64,000 bases of DNA from Lotus japonicus (Eukaryota > Streptophyta > Magnoliopsida > Fabales > Fabaceae): positions 64,254,722-64,318,721 of the forward strand of contig NC_080045.1 of assembly GCF_012489685.1 (NCBI RefSeq), written 5' to 3'. The notes beneath the pieces were generated by a model. That model saw only the letters and a list, made by a program, of their open reading frames with translations, was not told the origin of the DNA and searched no databases. Both the position numbers and the translations under genes were made by a program. Shown here one piece after another: positions 34,354 to 47,100 of this stretch (position 1 is the first letter of the stretch; each line of letters opens with the position of its first letter).

Positions 34354-36814
34354 TGAAGAGGAGGATCAGAAGGGGAAACACAGGAGAAGAAGAAGAAGCT
34401 AGTGAAGAAGGAGAATGAAGGGAGAGAAATTCATAGAATGAGAAACGGTTTTGAAGAGAGAGTGAGTGAGGTAGTGTGACTGTGTCTGTGTGAGTGAGTG
34501 TGTGAAGGAACGGTTTCTGAATCTGGAGAGAGAAAAAGTGGAACGCACAGAAGAGAGAGAGAAAATGGTAGGAGTATCTGTTTGGTTTGGTGCTTTATGG
34601 GGAGGCTGAAAGGGCGTGAGCCACAGTATTATATAAACGAGTTTCTTTATTTACACTTTACATACGTGGAATTCATTTTTATTTAAGCTGTCTTCTAATA
34701 TCATTTATTAACTACTCTATATCATATTATCACATCAATACTGGGAGAAAGGGTTATTTAAATGCCACTATTACCTCATTTCCTTATTAACTGTCCACTT
34801 TAAAGAAAAAAATTTGTTCGTATATGTATGTCTTACTGTTCACTTGGAGTTTCAAGAGAGCATTAAATGATGTTTTTCTCAAAAATGTCCTTACATAAAC
34901 AATAAATGAAGAAAGATAAAAATACATTTTAAAGGGTGAAATAAGAAAACAAATAATACTTTCATGAAATTTAATAAAATTAATTGCATTCCTTAATATG
35001 TGTGTTTCTTCTCTTCCTGTATAGTTAAATAAAAATGAAGATAATATTATTTATGTGTAATGTGTAATACAGCTCTTAATCTTTAGGTGATACATGATTA
35101 TGAGGGGCACGGTGGTGAGAAGGGACGGATGCACTCACACGGTGTTAGGGGCATAAGAAGTCACTATAAAGATATTACAGTATGTTACTTAAGTTCATAT
35201 GAGAGCGCTGAAAAGAGAATCTTAGTTATTAAAAAACAATAAAATAGTAAAATGAGTAATGTTTGCATAAATGAACGACTAAATTTTATGAGACAGATTT
35301 TACTAGTAAGCAAACTTACAATGATGTATTAAACGTGTCAGATATTCTATTCGGTTGAAAGTTGAACATGATAAAATCGCTTTTGATAATCTCAAGTAAT
35401 CATTATAAAATTTACTTGTGTGGATCTTTAGGACCGCCTCATTAATGTTGGGCTTAGTGACCTTTTGAGCCGAATAGAATGAGAGTATCAAAGTAGCTTT
35501 ACTACACTAATCAACTAATGAGTAATGACGATTATGGGGCGCACGCTTGACGATAGAACAGGACCTATCTTCTTATCTGCAATCTGCTGCATACAAACTC
35601 AAAATCACTACCTCCAATCCAATGTGCTAGCTTGAGTGCAGGCTTATAAGCCAGACTCGACCGTTACTCTTTTTAATCCCAAAAAATCCCTATTGGCTTG
35701 TTGCAACTTGCTAAAAAGCTTCATTTTACTTTCCCCCATGCCATGGCCTACCGTGACTTTTTATCCTTTTGGGTTTGTCCCATTTTTATGATATCATAAG
35801 ATATTTATATTACTGAAATAGTAAAATCCATTCAGAATGAACCCTATTTGTTTCCATATAGTTGTAGTATATAGTATTTTCATTGTTCATGAATCTTTTC
35901 AATCTTTATTAAATCTTACAAAAAAATTTAAAATGAATATTAACTTGCCCCTTTTAATTTGGTCGTTTCTGATATGCTAGCCAGCAGTTTGCTCCCTCCA
36001 CTACACCTTTTCCGAATCCTTGTTTGCTGGAACTCCATCCCCAGCTTTTGTCATCTCCATTTATGACCGCTGTTATTGTTTTATATTAAAAATCCATGTA
36101 TGTACTTAAAAAAAAAACTATGTAATTTTGTTTTTAAAATGCTATAAGTCTATAACCATCTTTAAAAGGAAAAAGATGTGGAAACAAAAATTAAAATGAA
36201 GAGGAAAGAATTAGCTAGGGGGGAGAAAAGTGTGGATATATTCTGATATCTGCAAGTATTTGGTCGTAGGACAGAAATTGAGAAAAATGACATGAAAAAT
36301 TGTGTATCATATTGTTACATTTTATCTTCCTTAATTTTTGTGGAAAAAAATGGCGTTGAGGTTGATTTGACACATTAAGCACGTTGTCCTTCAATTTCTA
36401 AACCAATTTTAAGAGCAATTGAATACTCTCATCTATTGCCAATTGGTACTTCTAGAATGAGACATTTTTAGTTAGTTAGGAATGCATTTCATTATCTATT
36501 TATTCAAACTTTTCTCTCCAACAAAACAATTAGAAAAAAAATAAATTACCTTTGTTTATCTTAATTTCTGTCATGCTGAAAATTACGAAAATTTACCCAA
36601 TTTCTCACTTCATTCTTTCTCTCTTTCTTCTTTCACACAAATTTATTTTGTGCAATAAACAAAGTACTCCTATTATAAGACTATAGGTAAATAATCTACA
36701 CCAAAAAAAAAAGACTAAGTAAATAAACTTTTTTTTTGATAGTTAAGGAAATATACTTAAAAGGCACCACTGTTGTTCTTATTTGTCTTTTTAAGCATAC
36801 ATGGAAGGTTCTCC
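34354..36814. other. promoter side of the DUF620 gene and AT-rich intergenic sequence
   Basis: A GA-rich leader lies directly upstream of the DUF620 start (34350-34570). Beyond that no gene or mobile element with clear ends was found apart from the weak stub at 36678-36720. Confidence 0.45.
36678..36759. repeat. two overlapping, decayed poly(A)-stub insertions
   Basis: AGACTATAGGTAAATAA and AGACTAAGTAAATAA bracket TCTACACC plus an A-run. The right repeat is itself followed by a T-run and then AAGGAAATATACTT, a two-mismatch copy of AAGTAAATAAACTT. This reads as one insertion beside or inside another, both old. Confidence 0.4.
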
Positions 36815-37021
36815 CTAATATGCATCACTTCTATAGTGGTGTAATTTTACACCACTTACTTTAACCGGTTATAATAAATCAACACATTAATTTTTTTTAA
36901 ATAAAATATCATTAAAAATTTGTTATATATTAAATTTCTTTAAAAAAAGATGTATTGATCTGTTATAGTAGGTTAAAAAAGTGGTGTAAAATTGCACCAC
37001 TTTAAAAGTGGTGCATATTAG
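36815..37021. mobile_element. 207-bp MITE with ~50-bp terminal inverted repeats
   Basis: Left end CTAATATGCATCACTTCTAT and right end, read in reverse, CTAATATGCACCACTTTTAA; the inverted similarity continues through AGTGGTG(T/C)AATTTTACACCACTT. TA lies at both borders, compatible with a Stowaway-like (Tc1/mariner) element, but this cannot be told from the TIR itself. No coding capacity. Confidence 0.7.
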
Positions 37022-38319
37022 AGGCCACCAATATGGAAACAAATAAACTGTCCGAATACCACTTTTCATGTTTACTATTTTACTAAATATTTTATAAGAA
37101 AAAAATGCAGAGTATTTTAACAAAAATGTGTAAAAAAAAAGCCCGATCACAGCGGAAGCAGAAATGTGAAAGACTAAGAGGTTAAGATTAAAGAAGAGTT
37201 CCAATTATTTCTAGAACTCACATACACATATATCACATGTAAAAAAATAAAATTGAAAAAGCTTGAGCGCCATGATTATAGCATTTCCCCTATGACTGAG
37301 GCCAATAAGTTCCACCTTAAAGTCAGTAGATGACGCATCCAAAAAATTAAAGTCGTAAGACAATATATAGACACGCATATACATGAACACGTAATGTTAA
37401 AATACAAAATTTTGTGGGAGGAATTAATATATTTTATATATATAGTGTTAAATTATATAAAACACTTGTGAGAGATGAGTATATATTATATATATGATGT
37501 TAAATAAGTCTAAAATTCTTGTGGGAGCACTTGCCCCGACCCTAAATTAATCTGTCCATGCTTAAAGTTGACCATCGAGCATGTTTTTTGAGAAGTTAAT
37601 TTTCATGCACCCTCACACACTTGGTGGTTATTTGATAGTCTGAAAATAAATTTTAAATTTAACTCTAATAAAACTTATACAAATATTTTTGTGCAAATAG
37701 ACCAATGTATCTTGAAATAATTAGACATCATTTGTTACTAAACTCTTACTATTTCAACACCATATGGAAGAAAAGAATTTAGGATAATGAAAATAACATT
37801 TAAGCATTTGTTTTTTATGCGGTTGGGCCCCAAAATAAACGCGTTTTAACTTTATGCCTTTCATACAACTAATAAGTGGCTTATTCGACCCAAAATAAAT
37901 AAATAAATCTAACAGTAAAAGGCAAATAAAATCTCCCACCAAAGACCTTGCCACTTGCCAGGGCCACATAGTGCTCAGCCTTTCTTCGCCTACTTTTGAT
38001 TCCTTCCAAAAAGAACACATTGTTTGACTTGGTTAAGGCTAGGGCTGAAGAAGTTTATAATGCTAGAAAATTTGCCCTTTGTTGTACTTGTAATTTAACC
38101 CAAAGAAATAAAATAAGGAACTAAAATGCAATAATATGATATGAAAAACTCTAAAATTAAAGAAAAAAGATCACGGTCGTTTTTCAAATTGGCAATAAAA
38201 GAATAAAGACTACTTGAAAAAATTGCAACGCAAACAGATTTTTCTCAATATCACCTTGATTAATATCCTAGTATACTCACTCCTCACAAAATAAATATAT
38301 AAATTAAGGACGTTATATA
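37022..38319. other. AT-rich intergenic sequence
   Basis: No gene seen. Short frames here have no recognisable domain. Confidence 0.45.
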
Positions 38320-38327
38320 TAAACTTA

Positions 38328-39635
38328 ACAGTGCCCACTAGGGTGGGCAACTTTGTTTTTGGTCCACCGGTGGACCATCACTAATCACCATTGGATCTTA
38401 GAATATAAGAATATTCTTTAGATGGATGGTCAAGATTTAATTTCTACTAAAAGGGTAGAATTGTAATACCACCATAATCTTCCCCCTTCCCCATCAGACC
38501 TAGAACCACCCTCACCTTCAACCTCCACATCCCTGCCGCCGTGGAACCCAGAACCGAACCAACCAAAAACTCTCCATGATATCAGTCCACTTTCTTCCTC
38601 TCCTTCTTCATCTTCTAGAATCCACCAGATTGAATGCTTAATATTCATTTATGGAATCATATAGCTTGAACAAGACCCAGAGACCGTGGAAGCTTTGATC
38701 AAAGGCTCTGATTCTGTTGATATTTCTTTTAGAACACAAAATGAAAATAAAATTTATTACGAATTTATAAATTCTTTATACATAACAAAACACAAAAATT
38801 GCATAATAGAAGAGGGAAATTTTTGAACTACTACATAGAAAAAAACAAAATAAAAAAACAGAAGCTTGATCTTGATTGAGAATCTCCAGTCTTGCAGTAT
38901 TGCTCCGATCTGGTTGGGAGATGAGAGGGTTTTAGAAATAGAGTAAAAGAAACAATAGAAAAGAAAAAGGAACAGCAAAAACATACCTCAAATCGATTGC
39001 ATGTGTGAAAAAATCCTTGTTTCCTCCGATCAAGTAGAAAAGGAGCCACCTTTGGTCCGATCTGGTGGAAAAGGAATCACCTTTGCTCCGATTTGGCGAA
39101 GTTGATGACAGGAAGTGACGGGGATGCCGGATTTCAAGGAGAAATGTGAGGTTTTTGATGATTTAAGGGAGGTTGAAGGGTTGGAGAGGGCGGAGTGTGG
39201 CAGAGGAGGTTGGTGTAGAAAATAGAGAGCCGAAGAAGAAGAAGAAGAAGAAGAAGAAGAAGAAGAAGAAGAAGAAGAAGAAGAAGAAGAAGAAGAAGAA
39301 GAAGAAGAAGAAGAAGAAGAGAGGGGCGGAGGTGGTGGCCGGAGAAGTGCATAAAAGAAAAGAATCGGAGAAGAAAAGGAAGAAAGTGATGGCGGCGGAG
39401 AGAGGAGAGCCGCAGAGATGGCCGGAGAAGAGGAAAAAAAAGAAGGTGATGGTGGTGGAGAGCAGAAAAGATCAGAGAGGAGAGGAAGATGGTAAAAACG
39501 GCTGGTAGCTAGAGTGGAGGAAGAGTTGAAAATTTTAGGGTTTAATTTTTTTTATATTTTTATCTTGTAAATTACTAAACACACCCTTGGTCCACCCATG
39601 GACCAATTCTAAAGTGACCCACCCTAGTGGACACC
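38328..39635. mobile_element. 1.3-kb non-autonomous DNA transposon with ~45-bp TIRs
   Basis: GTGCCCACTAGGGTGGGCAA at the left pairs with GTGTCCACTAGGGTGGGTCA read in reverse from the right, and both continue to a GGTCCA..GGTGGACC palindrome. TAAACTTA lies on each side (38320-38327 and 39636-39643), an 8-bp duplication that favours hAT, although TIR length would also allow a Mutator-like element. The inside has no transposase; it carries the long GAA tract and GC-richer sequence (38450-38700, 39320-39530) that could be a captured host fragment. Confidence 0.72.
39232..39321 (+). repeat. (GAA)n microsatellite, about 30 units
   Basis: About 90 bases of uninterrupted GAA inside the 38.3-39.6 kb transposon. 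It generates a polylysine frame on one strand and polyleucine on the other, neither of them real genes. Confidence 0.95.
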
Positions 39636-39643
39636 TAAACTTA

Positions 39644-42600
39644 TAGTGTTACTAACTAGTGTATCTACGAACAACGAACTATGATCCAATATATAGTTTT
39701 GATCTCTCTTACTTCAACATCCTAGGCTACATGAAAGTTTTCCGAAAGTCAATTTTTGACTTTCATCTTCACCTCTCATAATGGTGATGTGAGATTTGTT
39801 TCATCATAACAATCAATCTTATTAAGATGTTTCCAAAACATCTATATGATTTTTAATACTTTTTTTTACATATATGGGATATATTTGGTTAATTGGGGAA
39901 AAAAAGGAACGAGGACAAAGAATAAAAATGCAATTTAGTGTATTTTCCTCCATTTGATTAAGAATAACAAGTGGAAGAATGAATAGTTACATCAATTCTA
40001 ATCTTTGCATGAAAATCCCTATTAGATTCTAAGATAGATTGACCAAATTGAGAGATCAAACTAGTTTAGTGTACAAATATATTGTGTGTGTACTTCTTTT
40101 CTTTCACAGGTAATGATGTTTTAAATAGGTCTAGTAAAGTGCGAAAAGACCGTCTCTCTTTTTTTCCTCCTTTTAAGAGTTTCTCCATTTTTTAGAGGAA
40201 TTTTCTCCTTTTACATCATGAAAAGTAAGAAGTAATCAATAATAATAATAATAGCTATTGATACTAGCTATTAGTCCAATTTACTCATTGATTCAACAGT
40301 AAACACATAAGGAATTCATGAGATGGGATTCTGTTGTATATCAACTGGCATGTAGTGTGGTTCCTTAGATGCAATTTTGGATCTTAATTGCTTCTCTCTA
40401 ATCTCCACTCTTCAGTGTAGTAGGGACAGTTAGATTAGTTAAACATGTTATGATTCAGAATGTTGCCCCATCATCCATAAACAAAAAAGTATCTGAACCC
40501 CATTTTGCTAACATGCATCCAAGTGACCCCAATTTAAAAGTGTTACTTTTTTAATTTTCTGTTTTAATTAAAAAGTATTACTTATATTATATTTTATTCA
40601 CGATCATTGCCGTGTGCATGATCTTCAAACTGAGACAGTTATCATAAAGAGTGGGCCTCCAGAATTACAACTAGAAGAAATTATTACTGATTAGTGGGCC
40701 TGTCTTTTTTTTATATATACATACTTATAGATACTAGTAGACAAAATTGTTGTTCCTTCTCGACAAAGGCTTCTATTCCCATCAACTTTAATTTCATCCT
40801 CTTATTCACCTCCAATGGATTCTCAAATAAAATAAAGAAACATGTGTAATTTTAAATTAATTAATCAACTAAAAATTATTATTGAGTTAAAAAACTCCAT
40901 ACATTAGGTATTATTAATAATTGTTAATGCAATATATGATAAAAAAAGATGAATTGTTAAATATGAATTGTCCTTTTGTTTATTGTTTTCAAAAGCAGAG
41001 ATCAAGATAACAACTTTCTTCTAGTCCCCTTTCAGATTAGGTTTGTTATCATCGGTCGGAACCCTCCTACTTACAAAGGTTATTTTTGTATATTTAATTG
41101 TAAAATAGTATAATTTTGAGTTGAATAAAAGTACTATGGACAACAAAATTATTTTTATAAAGTATTTAACGCATATGCATTTACAGGAACTTAAACTAAA
41201 ACATTAACTTAAGTTAGAACAGACCTATAGGCTAGTGGTTCCTAGTTGCAAAGTTGCATACCTATTTCCAATTTTCACATAAACTTAAACCCTAAAAATG
41301 TCACTATCAATTTGAATGCTAATTTACCATATTGTGATCCAACTGAGTCCAGGTTGGACACATACTTATATTAATTAAATTTGATGGTTGGTAGTACATG
41401 ATTTTGATTAATTCCTAGTACTCTTTTCAAAGAGTTCTTAAACTGCTGCTGACTTAAATAATTATCTACAACAGGAATTTATAGTCTAGTAATTAATAGT
41501 ATAAATCTTACTCTTATGATCGAGCCTCGTGACAATAACTTCTCATAGGTTTGATACCTCATTTTAGTCCTAGGTTGCAATTAGGACAACGAGGCTTAAG
41601 TCTTAACCATTGTTGGTCATTAGACATTAATTGACTTCTCACACCAGCGATTTTTTTTCTATTATATTAATTATTTTATTGGGTAAAAATATGATAATTA
41701 ATTGGAACTCCACCAACTGTTATAAGTAGTTACAACGAAATTAAATACTAGTACTCGACCATGAGTATATCACATTATCACCCCACGAAACATGAGATTT
41801 CCGATTGTCAATTCCCAAAGTTATCATTATTTGAATAACTGAATGAAAATATAAATTTAATTGAAGAATATTGAACTAAAATCTCAGGTATAGCAATGAG
41901 ATTCAAATAATCAACACACTAATTAATGAACTAAACACACTCATCTACTGTTCCGACAAAGACCTGAGGCAAAATTACTCAATTGACGATAGAGAGTAGT
42001 TGAGATATCATTTATCTGACATATAAAACCCACCCATAAACAAATCATGTATGGTAATCAACATACACCTCGAGAACCCTAACTTTATAACCCTTTATTC
42101 TCACACCCAGCTCCTCCAAACACTGAATTGAGCGTTGAAGTCTCTTTACAGGTTCCGTCACTGGTAGCGCAAGAGCGGTCAAAATTGAATAATAGAAGAC
42201 ATCGACGTATATAAAGAAACTCACTCTACCATCCACGGTTCCCAAAAAGATGAAAACATCAAATTTAAGGGTGATTGATCGGATTTGACACGATCATGAT
42301 CCTTTCAATCCTCCCCCTATCAAATTTAATTCACTTCCATAAATTGACAAATCTTTAAAATTTGATTTGTTGAAAGTGTACAAAATCTGTATATTTTACT
42401 CAAAATTTTAAATTGTGTTGCAGAAGAAGTACATGTTAACTGAGTTCCTATATATCCATAGAGAAGGACCTAAGCTGACAAATGGGGAATTTTGTGAAGG
42501 TATCTTCTGGTAGAAGTTTTCTTGCCGGTTACCATATGTCCTGATGAAAGGACTTCCACATGCTAGTGGTTACTCATTATATGTACTCTTATAAATTTTC

Positions 42601-43726
42601 CTCCTTTCCCTTTTTCAATTGCATGTTATCATGAGATGGCTGCTTACAACGTTCTTCTAACTGCCATGTTAAAATATTCTTTCCCATTTGTTGCTACTAT
42701 GTTTCTTGTTTTGACCAGAACAGCAAAAAAACATCCATGTTCTACTTCTATATTATGCTACTATGTAATAATTTATGAATCAAACAAACTGATATATTAA
42801 AGCAGCAAGCAGTGTCTATTCTTCCTTTGGGGGGTCCCAAACCATATGCTACTTTCTTTAGTCTTTCCAACAATCTTCCTCTTTACGCGCCACAGCACGT
42901 GCTAGCACAGATTTTGACTCATAAAAGAAAAAAATATCATGAATAGAGAGTGAGATATCAGGGATGTGCACCTTCATGTTCAACTGGGTCATCATCTTCT
43001 TGATTGGTGTGTGTGATCAGCGGTGGGATCACCTTTACAACTAATCTCAGAACAAGAAAGGAGAATAAGTCCAAGAAGAAAAAGAAAAATGTTTCTTGTA
43101 CATACATTCTTGGCGACCATACAATAAACATAATTAGTAGCAGCTTTTAACCTTAAAAACTGCCACTAATATGTGTGTTTCTTGTATGTAAAAAAAAATG
43201 TATGTCACATATAAGAACCTAAGAAAAAGATCTCATTTGAAAGTGGGAAGTGGTCAAGTTTTTCTTCTTTGATTTTTCAAGTTGTGTAGCTGTCAAGTGT
43301 GATAACTAATAAAGTGAGGGCCAACATGGTTGGGTTTTTGAGTGACATAGGAGAAATAGAAGCACAGCTACAAGTTACTTGATATTTTTGCACCTAAACT
43401 CACTTAGTTTTTTTAATAAAAGTTTAATCTTAAAAGAGGTTACTAAGCAAAACATGCTTTAGAGGACAAAACCATTGTAATGGTTGAAATTTTTCATCTT
43501 ACTGGAAAACTATGTGATTTAAAAAGAAGAAGAAACATTTGGGCTGAATGAAACACAGAACGATTTGTGCTTGTGCAACTTGCCTTCATTTTAAACTGGG
43601 CTTCTTGGTCCAAAACACTGGGCTTCATCTTTGTAAAACTTATCTAGAATATTGGGCTTATCCCAAACGGGTCCCAGGAGATGAGCCCAAAACTACAGAA
43701 ATAGAGTAATGAAGATTAGCGAACTA
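39644..43726. other. 4-kb gene-poor AT-rich region
   Basis: No supported gene. The 66-codon minus-strand frame at 42045-42245 has no family I recognise. A palindromic CACGTG sits at 42897. A sequence around 41480-41620 has tRNA/SINE-like character but could not be delimited. Confidence 0.45.
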
Positions 43727-43771
43727 AAGTAAGTATGATTTTTTTTTTTTTTGAAATGAAGTAAGTATGAT
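43727..43771 (-). repeat. poly(A)-stub insertion with perfect 13-bp target duplication
   Basis: AAGTAAGTATGAT at 43727-43739 and 43759-43771 brackets 19 bases reading CATTTC plus thirteen A on the minus strand. Confidence 0.72.
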
Positions 43772-43793
43772 GATTTAACTTAAACTTTGTTTA

Positions 43794-43848
43794 GAGTTAT
43801 TTAAACAACTTCATTGACCAAAAAAAAAAAGAGTTATTTAAACAACTT
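43794..43848 (+). repeat. poly(A)-stub insertion with perfect 18-bp target duplication
   Basis: GAGTTATTTAAACAACTT at 43794-43811 and 43831-43848 brackets CATTGACC plus eleven A. It lies only 22 bp from the previous stub and has the opposite orientation. Confidence 0.78.
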
Positions 43849-43963
43849 TAAATAATGTTTTGTTCACATTTCCTTTTCACCCCTCACAAATAAATAGAAA
43901 GAAAAATGAAATGGGAATGAAACCAGAAGAAAAAAAAAATAATCAGGTGGCAGTAAGAAAAAC

Positions 43964-43991
43964 TAAAAAAAAAAAAAAAAAAAAAAAAAAC
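43964..43991 (+). repeat. poly(A) homopolymer, about 28 bases
   Basis: Long A-run just upstream of the LRR-WD40 gene leader, followed by CCGAAAGAGAGAGAGAGC. It may be an old retroposon tail; no flanking duplication was found. Confidence 0.7.
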
Positions 43992-44124
43992 CGAAAGAGA
44001 GAGAGAGCAGTGTTTGAATCTAAACGTGTGCTTTGCATTGTGATCTTATCACTCTTTGGTTTGATAATTTACGTTTTCCGATTTGCTTCGTGAAATCGTT
44101 GATCGGAGAGTTTTTCCGATCGCC

Positions 44125-47100
44125 ATGGCCGTCGACATTCAAACATTGGAAGACAGGTACACTACTCCTTTTTTCCTCTTTTTCGAATTACATTTGCTTA
44201 GTTTCACTAATTCCTTCTTCATTTTCATTGAATTGGACGTTGCTTCTTGTGATCGGGAACTTAATTGTATGATTATGGCAAAATTTTCAATGTTTGATTA
44301 AATTCGTTTTGATCAAGGGAAATAAGCTAGTTTATGCATGGGGGTTTCGTTTTGATCATTGTTGATACTGATAGTATTTGCGTTTTTCTGTATTTTTTAC
44401 TCCATTGATTCTAATAGTGTTTTTGGTTCTACTGTTGTTCTAGGTATATTGGTTTTTGCAGGAGTCATGGTGCTTCTCCTAGCCCTGCTATTTTGTCAAG
44501 CTTCTACAAGGTCCGTCCGTTGTTTTATTCCGTCGTCTCTGTTATATTCAAACATACCTATTTGCATTTGCGCGTGTTCTGCTAAATAGTGACAAGAGAT
44601 TCATACTTACTTGAGTTCCATCAATTTTTAGTCTCAACCAATTTGTATTTGTATTCCAATTTCCAAAGTGTACATGTTGTTCCCATGTATTTCATTTGTA
44701 CTTTATATCCTTTTTATTAGTAAGAAGCTAAAGCTAATCATGATTGTGCAGGCTGAGGTCAAAAAATCCCGTCAAGAGCTGTGCGTCCTGGAAATTGTAA
44801 TTGATGACATCTGTGATTTTGATTTTGCTCCACTTCTTGACACGTGCATGAACCTTGATGCTTCTGAAATAGAAGCTGTTGATGTACGTAATGAATCATC
44901 ATGTCTATTAAATGGAGAATGTGCATTTTCATTGCTGCGTGCTATTAATCAAAAGCTTCGAGTAGTCGAACTGCAGGACGTGTCATTTGGAAATGACTTC
45001 TTACGGTATATTATAGTGCTTGTCCTGGATTATCTTTGTACAAATGATGATGTAATATCTGAATGTCCAATCACCTCTATCCCCACCTATTCAATTTTGA
45101 GATGGTAATATGGACTTTCTAGCCACTGGAATTCTGGCAATTCAGAATATTCAACAATCTTCATTTTACTGAATTTTGGAGATAGGTTTTTAAGCCATTT
45201 GATAAAAACCTTCCCAAGATGTTTTTATATCGATGGGGCTGTGACATTATTGCATTGCTACTGGCTCTTTTGTCACTAAGCTTTGGTATTAACAGTTGCC
45301 AATTTACGTAATTTACTTGATGTGCTTCATTCTTTTCGATGATATCTTAGTCAGTTGGTTTAACTGTTTACCTGAAATTTTTAAACATGGGTGGATCATT
45401 CATTATTGGGAGAACATGCCTCGACAGAATCACTTTCTTGTGCATTAGGTTTGCATTGCTTATCTTTTTTTCATGACTAATGTTGGGTTTTAACATTAGG
45501 GATATCTCGCAAAGGGGTTTGGCATGCCAAGTGTTAACATTGAGGTCATCGCGTTTCCGGAAGCTGAACTTGATGGGCGAGTTCATGCACATGCACACAC
45601 TTAATCTTGATTTCAGTTCTTCCCTCACTAGTTTTGATGAGGACTGTTTTAATTGCATGCCCAATCTAAGGTGTCTCTCAATGTGCGAAACACGGATTAC
45701 AAATCTTTGGACAACTGTTGCAGCTCTATCTAAGCTCCCTTCTTTGGTTGAGCTAAGGTTTCAATATTGGCAGTATTGTAGTGATTCTGGGTCATCTTTT
45801 AACTTATCCAGTGGGAATTCAGATAGCACTGCTGATTTTAATCTGCTTGAAAGAGTTCCTTTTGTTGGTGAATTCTGCACCGATACAAGGGAACTGACAG
45901 ATCCTAATGCTGAAGACCCACTGAGAAATTTTTACTCATTTGGTGAAGAAGCTATAGATCATGATATTCAAAGCATGGTTGAGGATTCATCAGATGATAG
46001 TGAAATTGGTTGTACTAGGCATCATCATAGATCCTGGTTGTCAGATGTGTTTCCTGGATGGAATTTACAAGTGCCTCTTCAGAATGAGGTAGTCAACTTA
46101 ACATTTTTTCTTCCTGCAAATAAATTTCCTCCTGAGTGGTATCAACTATCAATAACAAAACAACATTGGCAAATCTACATCTCTCTCTCTCTCTCTCGCT
46201 AAGATATTGTTCATTGTTGTAGTTTATTGTAAATAATATACTTTTAATCCTTGAAAAGATATTAATTTGGATTCTAAAATAAGCTTGAATGTTTTAAGTT
46301 TAGACTTGGGATGGTATGGTGCCATCTTGCATCTTGTATTATTTTTTAAAATATTTAATTATGGTTATGACCATAGCATGGATGCTGAGGGGGTCTTGTT
46401 AATCATAAGTATTATTGCTGTTTGTTTTGCCTTTTTCCATTTTGTTCTTACTGTCGTGTTGCATTTTGGAAGTCTAATAAATGGCATTTTGGAAGTCTAA
46501 ACAAAAGTGAAATGCTTACTATTGAAATGCATATAAGTGACTCAGCTTATTGTATAATTTCTTATGTCCACAGTATCCAAGTTCTAACTTCAAAATCCTC
46601 TTTGATCTTTAATTTTGGCAGTTCACATTACGGAATGAAGATGAAGAAGATTCATCACAAGGTTCTTTTACAGGCCATATTGCTGATGTTTCTATGAAGT
46701 ATATGTCTCGTCATGCATCACCAATATGTCATGAGAAACATTACAGAGAATTCATGATAGCTTCACTGCCAAATCTGAAAAATTTAGATAACGTGCCCAT
46801 CAGAAAAACTGACAAGGAAAGGGCTACTGGAATATTTTCTGAATACTTTGAATATCTTCCATACAGATGGAAGCACAAAGAGAGTGTTGTAAGTATCTTA
46901 CAGAAACGAGAAATAAAATCAGGCCACATTAAGGTGCAATCTTCTAAGCGTAGCCCACCGTATCCTTCCGGAAATTCCCAATATTTTTATACGAGGTCTC
47001 TTTCTGCTGCTAAATTGGGGTCTTCAACTTGGCCCTTTTTGCATCCCCTTTCTCTATTAGGATGTGATTTGGGTAAGGGTTTTCGTCCAAGGCAGTTTGA

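Noticed and set aside
39173..39508. Polylysine-rich (and opposite polyleucine) reading frames
   Set aside because: Produced entirely by the GAA microsatellite inside a transposon; no domain or conserved sequence.
42045..42245. 66-codon minus-strand frame
   Set aside because: No recognisable family, no flanking exons or splice signals; too short to support on its own.
43190..43210. Further stub candidate around the A-run at 43190
   Set aside because: The bracketing repeat (TGTATGT) is only 7 bp, too short to distinguish from chance.
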